A stretch of 64,000 nt of DNA, from the NCBI GenBank assembly GCA_021018995.1, contig CM037586.1, forward strand, positions 154,802,060-154,866,059. Direction: 5' to 3'. How positions within the stretch are numbered: position 1 is the stretch's first letter; each line of letters starts with the position of its first letter. The DNA is from Chloranthus sessilifolius. Taxonomy: Eukaryota; Streptophyta; Magnoliopsida; Chloranthales; Chloranthaceae. The notes beneath the pieces were generated by a model. That model had not been told where the DNA came from, made no database searches, and saw only the letters and a list, made by a program, of their open reading frames with translations. A program made the translations under genes and the position numbers. Shown in pieces: positions 12,061 through 21,000 of this stretch.

Positions 12061-12916
12061 CTTGTGTTCATTAATGACGAAAATAAATATAAAAGCTTGA
12101 AAAACCAAAACATGCATTTTTAGATAAAACGTTTTGAAAACTCAAGATATGCGGGGAATACGGTATTAAACACATACACATATTTTAGGTGTATCAAAGG
12201 TATAAAATTCAGATCATGACAATTGAACTCTTCAACAAATTCATCCCACGTCCAGGGCAAATCTGGAGTCTCCTGAGCCCTTGTCCGTGAAACAGACTTC
12301 CACCAAGGCCCAGCCTCCCCATCTAACATGTAGGCTGCCCAACGGACGCTCTCGTCCACACTAAACACTTTCTCCATCTCACTCAGCCAGTTCTCTGCTG
12401 CCATGGGCTCTGCCTGCCCTGAAAAGCTAGGAGGTCTCATCCTCCTAAACTCAGTAAATGTAGAAGACACTGGCGGTGTTGGAGCCACTGGAGGTGTAGG
12501 TGGCTGATGCTGCTCGTGGGCAGTATGAGCTACCAAGGATGTTGCTTGCTGTGCCATGGCAGTCGCCATGGTTTCCATAGTGTGCATCATCCTTTGACGC
12601 TCCTCTCTATCTTCGTTTCTTTCTCTGACTCTCTCCTGTTCCCTCTGATCTCAATCCTGACGATCTCGATCCTGATTCTCTGCCTGATCTTGGCTCCCTT
12701 GGCCACCACTGCCTGAAGCCCCTCCATCTCTCAGAGGCACTCGATTGGTATTCGAGATAAAATCATCTCGACTACACAAACTTCTATTATGACTGCCCCT
12801 GGGTCGGCCCCTTCCTCTAGAAGACATAACGGTCTGCACGTGAAACCAAAGTTTCTTTAGCAGAAGTCCCTATGCTCTGACAAAAATAATGATTGTCAAA
12901 ATTTCTAAAAGAAAAT

Positions 12917-12928
12917 GCTTTGATACTA
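12917..12928 (-). promoter_or_regulatory. Primer-binding site (tRNA-iMet type, degenerate)
   Basis: On the minus strand this reads TAGTATCAAAGC, two bases inside the 5' LTR edge. It differs from the plant tRNA-iMet site TGGTATCAGAGC at two positions, both G to A. Confidence 0.8.
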
Positions 12929-12930
12929 AC

Positions 12931-15408
12931 TATGACAGCCCAGATTTTGGCATCCCGAAACCCGTGCCATCAGCACGATCCTCCAGATTGTGCCCTATGG
13001 ATACGTACGGAACATTGGCATAGCAAGCAATAATAAAGAGAACGAACACATAAGAACTGATACTGAAATAAATTTCCAATTCTATACATATACTCAAAAT
13101 TTATAATCCAAAAGATGGTTCTAAACTCATGCCTCTGCATGAGTAAAAGAACCCACCCGAACCATCAGTGACATCACTTAGTCACCCTAGATGGTTCTCC
13201 AAAAGAATATATCTATTTAATTACATTTCCCAAAAATTAAGGCTTGACATACCCAGCCGTACAATAAGCTCTCAAAACTCACTATCAAAGTATTTAGCAG
13301 AGTCTCCTAGAAAAAGTCCTTGGGAGGAAGCTCCATCTCTTCCCCGGGCTCGCAATCCGAATCACCCGGATCCATGTCTCCTGAAGCCTCGGCCGCCGCT
13401 AGCACTGGACCTGCGATGTATAGTCTAAAAGGGTGAGCTACATCCTAGCTCAATAGGGAACAACACAATGAACATATAAGTCAAATCCTCACATATATTC
13501 TATGATATTCTTAGCATGATGTATCTATGCACTTGTTGGAAAACAGTTTAAATAATTACAATATGCCTTGAAGTTTACTGGTAGTTTGCATGTTTCACTT
13601 TATTATTAACTGTTCATGAATTACACTGAATAGGCCTAAAGAAAACTTAAATCTTCAACTTAAGTAATCCCCGAGCAATATAGCATCGAGCCTCGATGGA
13701 ATACCCTCCATCGTCGTCTAAATAGACAGTTGTTATGAGTATATCATTTTGAATACTATCCAAGTCCCTTTCTCATAGGCGACAGGGTTTAATCTCATCT
13801 CAACATCCCTAGGACGTGTTACTGCATACGGATAGACCGCCGTACTGGTCACGGATATCCTGCTGAGTCAATCGTGGGTATCCCGCCACGTCGGTGGGGT
13901 ATTTTGTTCAAACCTTAAATAACAAAAATATCATGTGCTTTACATATAGTTATTCACCGTATAAATGTACTACTTTATATCAATTAGGCCTTATCAATCT
14001 TTGTTCAATCTTACTTTACAATCTCTCTTACATCCCTAGGATGTCTAAATTACTCGCATCACACTGATGCCTTTATCACTTTCTCATCCCCTGGGGATGT
14101 CTTATTCTTATTTACCTTTGTAAGATTTACATAATTAAAACATTTTTCATTTCATTGGTATATCACACACACACACGCACACATGGAGATTATATGATTC
14201 ATTTCATTTCTATATCACAACATACATGCTCTTGCAATTAGAGTACATGTTCAAGGTGTTCCCTACCTCAAGTCTCTGAAGGTCCAAGCATCAAGGTCCC
14301 ACACGGCTCCTTATGCTTGTGTTCACATGTACCACCTATGGTACACCATAACATATGCAACACATCAATAAAGATGCAATAGAGAAGGTCCAAGACCCTC
14401 CATGAACCCCAAGGTCGACTTAAGAAGTCAAGTCAAACTGCCAAAATCGATTAATCGAAACTCTAAATCGATTAATCGAAAATCCAAAATCGATTAACCG
14501 ATCCCAAATGGATTAATCGAAAATCCCAAAGATAGTTAATCGATCCCTAAATCGAGTAGTCAAAAATCCAAAATCGATTAATCAATCCCAAATCGATTAA
14601 TCGAAATCCAAAATTGATTAATCGATTTCCCAATTCGATTAGTCGATTTCCCCAAGCCTTATTTCTCCAGCCACTGGAGGTACTCAATCGATTAGTCAAT
14701 TTCTAAATCGATTAATCGATTTCAAAAATCGATTAATCGAACTCGGACATTCTTGCCTTTTCAACTTCTAGACCAAAATCGATTAATCGATTAATCGATT
14801 TGGCCAGAACTCAGCCTATTTTCGGGCTGTTCTTTCAAATATTTTTCTTCCTATTTTTCCTTCTTTTCCATCATTTTAATTTGATGATTTAATTCATCTT
14901 TCCTATAGCTAATGCATAACAAAGTAGTCATTTAAATCTAGCAAACTCACCTCAAATCAATCTCCTAATTGATTGAATGGTTGATTTGAATGGTTAGGGT
15001 TCCAGCTTTTGCTCCAACGATTCCAATCACGTTGAATCCGGCATTTATTGCTCGATCCCAACTTGATTTGCCATTTGCATTAATTCCAATCCCTCACTCT
15101 CTCTTTGATCTCTCTCTCTCTCTCTCTCTCTTCTTAACTCTCTTCACCAATCAAACAAGAGAAATAACTTCTCTTTTAGGTTTTTTTAAAACCCTTATAA
15201 CTCCTCTTGCTTAGGTGTTAAGCACATACACCACAGATAGGTGTACGTGACTCCCAACTAACACCATACACTATGCTAAGGGTCATACTACATCACAAAA
15301 CACTTCCATCCTCAAGTCTACTGTTTGACCATTACTTGGTCAACCTACGACCAATCGGGCACGGATCTCGAGGTCATTGTTTATCGCTCAATTTTCGGGG
15401 ATATTACA
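12931..15408 (-). repeat. 5' LTR of the Ty3 element
   Basis: About 2,478 bp, collinear with 472-2989 with scattered substitutions and short indels. It carries a TCGATTAATCGA array (14440-14810), a (CT)n run near 15108-15130 and a CA-repeat near 14166. The last bases, ...gatattaca, abut the gcatg duplication. Confidence 0.93.
14440..14810. repeat. TCGATTAATCGA dyad array in the 5' LTR
   Basis: Counterpart of 1990-2395 in the other LTR. Copy number and individual point changes differ slightly. Confidence 0.88.
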
Positions 15409-15413
15409 GCATG
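15409..15413. repeat. Target-site duplication, right copy (gcatg)
   Basis: Matches 467-471 exactly, the 5-bp size usual for Ty3 elements. Confidence 0.85.
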
Positions 15414-15492
15414 TGTTTTCTTGCCACACGAGATTCTTTGCCATCTTGCACAGAAAGTAACAATTGATCCTGATGAAAAACCATGCATAGAA
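15414..15492 (+). pseudogene. Right half of the putative split host exon
   Basis: Continues the frame of 414-471 across the Ty3 insertion, reading VFLPHEILCHLAQKVTIDPD and then EKPCIE. It ends at a good donor, gaa|gtaagt, at 15492/15493. The combined exon would be 137 nt, entering with two bases of a codon and leaving at a codon boundary. The lipase gene starts 2.5 kb downstream on the same strand, but this peptide does not resemble the N-terminus of that family as I know it. It may belong to another gene. Confidence 0.35.
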
Positions 15493-15671
15493 GTAAGTTG
15501 TTGTGATAAATCTCTTAATTTATGTTCATCCTTGAAGAACTCCGTGCAAATCTTGCCCCGCATAGTAAATGATTTGTCGTGGTAAAATTGCTGATAAGAG
15601 CTTCAAATAAAAAACTATTAGGAGGGATGGCGAGGAAACCCTAGCAGAGCTCTCACCCTCCCACCGCGTCT

Positions 15672-15677
<6 letters not shown>

Positions 15678-15730
<53 letters not shown>
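15678..15730. repeat. (AT)n microsatellite
   Basis: Uninterrupted AT dinucleotides. Confidence 0.95.
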
Positions 15731-15734
<4 letters not shown>

Positions 15735-15933
15735 ATAACATAGGGTATCCCAACCCTTTCAAGAGAAGGACTAATCCCTACAGATGCACACAATTACTGA
15801 CAAACCATCTACATCGGGTAAGCCCTAAGGGACATGATCTCCTAACTTGATTCATGGGTCATTAAGCCCATGACTCAAGCTCCTATTGGCTGCATGTTAT
15901 CTCAACTGCCTTTGAAAAGTCAAAAGGTAGTTG

Positions 15934-16246
15934 TTGCAGCTAATAGGAGCTCGAGTCATGGGTTTAATCCCACTAATCGAGTGAGAGGATCATTATCATA
16001 TATATTCATTTTTTTTCTTGTTTATTTTTAGATTTTTCAATGAAAATGAAAAATCACATTGTATTGTTGATGTTAGTACCTATTGATCGTAGCTAATAGG
16101 AGCTCGAGTCATGGGTTTAATCCCATTAATCGAGTGAGAGGATCATTATCATATATATTCATTTTTTTGCTTGTTTATTTTAGATTTTTCAATGAAAATA
16201 AAAAGTCACATTGTATTGTTGATGTTAGTACCTATTGATCGTAGCA
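15934..16246. repeat. Tandem duplication, unit about 153 bp
   Basis: Two near-identical copies, each starting at the gctaataggagctcgagtca stretch and ending near tacctattgatcgtagc. Confidence 0.88.
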
Positions 16247-16643
16247 AGTGGCCTATATGGCCATCGATACTTAGTTTTTAATTCTTGATCGTAATTAGCT
16301 GCCTTTTTGTGACCTTTAAGTTAATTTGGTACCTATCTATATCTATGATCTTTATATACTAAGAACTTCCCTTGCCAGGTTTAGGCATCCAGAAGAATAA
16401 AATCATGTCTGCTACAGATGGGGTTACATTCACATTTTATTTTATGTTGCAGCGTAGTGCATGCCCTGTTCTTGAAATTTTTATAGGGATTCTTTACTGG
16501 AATTGAGTTTCTTTGTTTAGTTGTATGTTTTCTGTCATTTATTTGTCTAGCCAGGTAGTAAAACTATATTTGAGAGATGAAACTGTTTCTTTCATTTATT
16601 AATGAATTCCTTAATTATAGTAATTAAAATGAAGAGAAAAAGC

Positions 16644-17890
16644 ATCATCATCATCATCATCATTACTGCCCTATCCCCTCTATTTGAGGTTGGCTTATTT
16701 CTCCACTAGTTTCTAATCAGTGCTAAACTTCGCAATTCTTCATGACCCTTCTCAATGCTTCCCCTAGTCTTCATTGGTCTTCTTCTTCTCCTACTTCCCT
16801 GTGCTTGTAGGGTCTCAACCCTTCATGTAGGATCTATTTCTGGCCTCCGATGGATTTGTCCAAACCATCTCAAGCGATATTCTATAATCTTTTACTTTAT
16901 AGGTTTCACTCGCAAATTACCTCTTATATACCCATTTCAAAATTTATCCTTTCTTGTGACTCTACACATCCATCTTAATATATGCATATCAGCCATATGT
17001 ACTTTATCTTCTTGTCATTTTTTTGTCGCGCAACATTCTATATCATATAATATGGTAGGTCGAACCTCTGTCTTTTAAAATCGCCATTTTAACCTAAGTG
17101 GAACTCTTTGGTCGCACAATACTCCACATGCTTGTCTCGATTTCATCCAACCTACATTAATCCTATTTGAAAGTTGAAAAATTATCTTCAAATCCACCAT
17201 CTAATTTTAAGGTATAGCCTAAATAGCGAAATCTATGACAATGTGACACTAGATGATTTTCTATTTTACTAAATCCTGTTCATGTTCACTAAATTTGCAC
17301 TCCATGTATTCCGTCTTTGTTCTGCTAATTTTCATACTTCTTGACTCGAAGGTTGTTCTCTATAATTCTAGCTTATCATTTATTTATTTCTTTATTTAGG
17401 CAATTAGTATCATATCTTCCTCAAATAACATCATCATCATCATTGTCATCACAGCCTTATCCCATCTATTTAGAGTCGGTTTTGCAAGTCCTATTTTTCT
17501 ACTCGTTTATGATCGACTATCTGCAAATATCATTAACCATGGAATCTCTTCATCTATGTCTATGGTTAATGTATCTATGATCAAGGAAAACAAATCCAGT
17601 ATCAAGGAAGATCCTTGATGTAGCCCAACTCTGACAGGGAACTCACTCGTCTCTCCACACATTGTTCTTACACTAGGTTTGTTTCATACATGTCTTGAAT
17701 AATCTCATTATATAAGTTCAGGATGCATTTCTCCCTGGGTGTCCACCAGATTATCTATCTCAGCTCTCTATCATAAGCCTTCTCTATATTAATAAAAATC
17801 ATATGCAGGTTCTTCCTTCTCTCTTTGAACCTCTACATAAATTGCATGAATAGGAAAATTATCCCCTCATTCGAAAAATCTGAGGCAAAG
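16644..17890 (-). mobile_element. RTE-type LINE remnant, 3' part of ORF
   Basis: Read on the minus strand from about 17890, degenerate RTE reverse-transcriptase motifs appear: MIFINLEKAYDR-like, VGLHQGSSL-like and an IPWLMIFAD block. Downstream are RTKTEYMECKFSEH, a GWMKSRQACGVLCDQRVPL-like block, and EYRLRWFGQIHRRPE near the end. The 3' end is the RTE signature ATAGAGGGGATAGGGC followed by (ATG)n at about 16646-16690. Many stops and frameshifts make it inactive. A short second RTE tail is inserted inside the RT region at about 17424-17545. Confidence 0.82.
17424..17545 (-). mobile_element. RTE LINE 3' tail inserted within the older RTE copy
   Basis: A minus-strand 3' terminus (ATAGATGGGATAAGGC then ATGATGATG) interrupts the FADD-type catalytic block. 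The bases around it (atgatatttgcagata and atgttatttgaggaagata) look like a diverged target duplication. Confidence 0.6.
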
Positions 17891-18018
17891 TAAATCAGAA
17901 TCTAACTCCAAATCATTTCATATTGTTCATCTGTTCTCTCATCTTTTTTTATTGGACAGATAGTGTTTGAAATCGGGCGATTTATGTAGCTATTAACGTC
18001 CATATCTCTATTTTGCAG

Positions 18019-21000
18019 GGGACTTGTTGTTATTTTACATGGCCTGAATGAGCACAGGTAGAGAAATATATTTTTGTTATTAACTTATTTGGTCCCTGTT
18101 TATGCAACAATACAATTGGAATAATGCTCAAGTCATTGGTTTTGTGTGCAACAGTGGTAGATACAATCATTTTGCAAGTCAACTGAATGCTAATGGGTAT
18201 AAAGTGTATGGCATGGATTGGATTGGTATGTTCTCAGCAACTTTACCCATCAATCTGCTGACTTTTTTATTTTTGTGGACTGTGATGGTGAGTCATCTGT
18301 GTGAGGTTGGCTTAAAATGACACTCAGACTTGATTATTAACCTATGTTATTCAGAAAAAAAATGTTAGTTTTTATTTTATCATCACATTTTCGTGAGTGG
18401 TAAGTTTTTTTATGAAGGATTGAGATTCATTCAGGGAAGCTGTAATAGAATTGCAACAAGAAATTAGTGATTGAGGAATAAATTGAATTAGTAATGGTGT
18501 AAATATATGCCCTTCAGCCCTCAACTATAAAAAAAAGTGAAATTGCTCTATGTTGTCTGAAAAAGAAGGCTCGCACTCATAGTTGTCAGTTCCTGTTCAG
18601 TTTGTTTTACATGGTTCACACTTCAGGAATTTCCCAGTGAAGTAGCTGAAATCACTTATGTATCATCATCTTTATCATCACCACCTTGTTGCATCTATCT
18701 GGGGTCTGCTTTGTGAGTCCTATTTCTCCGCTCATTTCTTTTTTAGCCTAAATCAATAAATTCGCTAAATTAATTCACAGTTTCAGAGTGGGTTAGAGTA
18801 AACTTGGTAAACATGTTCACACAGTTCATGTCTTGTAAACATGTGTTCATAGATATAGAGAACATAGCTTACTGTATATTAGTTCTATAGTGGAGGTTAA
18901 ATCCTCTCTGTAGATCATATCTCAAAGTAAGTTAATTTTAATTGGCCTCTTACATCCCAAAATGCATCTTCCCACCTTTAAAATCAGGGTTTTAACGTAC
19001 TAGAAGGCAATGGTGATACGAAACTTACTTCAAAGTTCAGTGACTCAGTTTGGAGTGTACTTCTCAAATCATCTTTGGATAGTCCATGACTTTAGTAACT
19101 CACAAACTGAATGCCAGGAGAAAAACAAATAAAACTCCATTGACTTTGTGGTTCATGAAAACAGAAGGGAAAATGAGCATCTAACCCGTGGTGGTGAACT
19201 AAAAAACCTGGACATATGACTTGTTGAGGGAAAAAAATTTAGTAGTGAAACTTTCAAAACCTATATAATAAAACAAACAGTGCAGGAAATAAAAAATCCA
19301 AAATAATTATGGCATATCTAAATGAAGGAAACATGAAATTTGTAATCTAAAATATTACAATTTGACGGAAATATATTAAACAGGGTTTTTTTGTTGTTGA
19401 AAATTACCGAAAATGGGTCATTAAAATATAAAATTAAACCATGATTTGTCACTAAGGCAATGAATGGAAAATCTTAATAGTGGGCATAATTCTCTCTACA
19501 TCGCGTCATAATCCATTGAACTGTCCAGCGACTCTTGGCGACTAGCGTTAATTCATAAGAAGTCACTGGACTGTCCTACGGCAGGTGCTGGTTTCAAGAA
19601 TTTGCTCAAAATTGACCCATTTTGCGTCGTTTTGGTTAATTTATCCCCTTTTTAGTAACCTTTGCTTACATTTAATTGTTCCTAACATTTATTGTAATTT
19701 AACATATACTTATGACCATTTAAATAAATAACAACTATATACAAATCATTTAAGTAAATAACAAATATATACGATATATAACAATACTTTGTTATATAAA
19801 CATATGACAGACTAATAATCAATATGCAATCATTATTATCAGGGGCCATTGCTTAGTGCAATGGTAAAATGCTTGAGCTGTCAAGTGTGAAGACGCAGGT
19901 TCGAGTCTGGAGAGCAGCCACTTTTTGTATGTAAAAGGCCAGAGGTTAGGTCTTATCCCATCCACCCTCCCAGCACCCCGCATGTACGGGACGGGACCAA
20001 CACTCAGTAATGGCCTTTTTTTATGTAATCATTATTATCGATCGCCATGGTGGGCCTTGAAAGTCCTATTTCACCCTTTCTATTTATGGTTTGGCTCTCC
20101 ACAGGGATTTGGCAATGTTTTTACAGTTGGCCGTCTAACTGACACTAGATCCACTCCTTTTTCATCCTGGCTTGGGACCATATATGGATATGCAATAAGA
20201 TCTATAAAGGTGTAGATTGATGGAGAAGTCCCACTCTTATACGGTTCACTGTTGAGCTGATGGTTTTATCTGCATGACACTTTAGTTGTATAAATGGTGC
20301 CCATATGTCAATATTGCCTTATCAACTGTTAGGATTTACACTTTGAAGACACGAAAAAGAAAAAATAAAATAAACACCTTGAAGATTCTTCAAGGTAGTT
20401 GTTGATAAAAATCTTCAAGGTAGTTGTTGATAAAAATTCCTTTTGTTTCGTCCAATCAATGTTTACTTTAAATTAGAAGAGACCTTTTTGCCCTCTAGTG
20501 CATTTCTTTTGCATTTAACTAAGGCTCTTATTTATTTCCCTCATGGTACTTAGATTCAGACTCCCTAAGGTCCCATTCCCAAGTCGATTTGAGAATCATT
20601 CAAATACTCAAGTGAGTTTTTTGACCTTATAGAGCTTATTCTTTATTATGAAGCATTCCGTTTGAGTTTTTAGCCTATCTGAGTCACTTATGGGTGTTGG
20701 AAAAACTGGGTCGTCTCAACTCGTTTCATCGTGTATGGAGACAAGTCTTCAGACATCTATAGTAGGGGCTGTCAACGGGTGGGGTTGATCCTATACAATA
20801 CCGGCCTGACCCAGTTTTTTAACCTGATCGGGCACTTAAACGGGCATGTAGCATCTGACAAATCTTCAGGTCCGACCGACCTGACCCTGTAGTTTATGAA
20901 AAATAAAGGAAATAAGGGGGTTTTAGAGGATTTTTCACCGTGGGAGTTCGATCGGGTCAGGTAGGGTGGGGCATATATCCTTGACCCATCGGGGCGGGCA

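Larger units (their letters stand above)
10033..12221 (+). mobile_element. Solo LTR (TGTAGCGACCC family) nested in Ty3 gag
   Basis: Starts TGTAGCGACCC and ends CATGACA (2,189 bp). It is flanked by a perfect 5-bp duplication, attga, at 10028-10032 and 12222-12226. No internal coding region or second LTR is present, so it is the product of LTR-LTR recombination. The same family occurs in reverse orientation at 58610-60800. It contains tandem 60-65 bp repeats (10644-10905), a 47-bp perfect tandem duplication (about 11868-11960) and an antisense tRNA-like stretch (11995-12060). Confidence 0.9.
9410..12827 (-). pseudogene. gag of the Ty3 element, split by a solo LTR and broken by stops
   Basis: Starts MSSRGRGRPRG at 12827 and continues through an Arg/Glu/Asp-rich stretch and the conserved gag core (FRRMRPPSFSG, WLSEMEKVF, then the block ending WDEFVEEF at 12227). 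It is interrupted by the solo LTR at 10033-12221 and resumes at about 10027 with NKQYFPEVVRNQ, down to 9785. Removing the solo LTR and one attga duplication rejoins the frame. An in-frame TGA lies near 12651. Two CCHC knuckle remnants lie at 9410-9495 (CAKCGK and GHLIKDC), with two stops between them. The product would be the nucleocapsid precursor; it is now a pseudogene. Confidence 0.88.
472..15408 (-). mobile_element. Ty3/Gypsy chromovirus LTR retrotransposon (Tekay/Del-like)
   Basis: A structurally complete but coding-dead element read on the minus strand. LTRs at 12931-15408 (5') and 472-2989 (3') start TATGACAGCC and end with TTACA. The 5-bp target duplication gcatg lies at 467-471 and 15409-15413. 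In transcription order it has LTR, primer site, gag, CCHC knuckles, protease, reverse transcriptase, RNase H, integrase with C-terminal chromodomain, an extra ORF, polypurine tract and LTR. The DPGSTHSF protease motif, the domain order and the chromodomain place it with Tekay/Del-type chromoviruses; the lineage name is from family knowledge. Several in-frame stops (many look like CGA to TGA or CAG to TAG) show that it cannot move by itself. A solo LTR of another family lies inside gag. Confidence 0.93.
15493..16640. other. Gene-free stretch with microsatellite, hairpin and tandem duplication
   Basis: Contains an (AT)n run (15678-15730), an inverted repeat with arms at about 15858-15895 and 15934-15971 (catgggtcattaagcccat type), and a 150-bp tandem duplication (15934-16246). 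No coding exon is recognised, and no lipase N-terminal exon is found. Confidence 0.6.
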
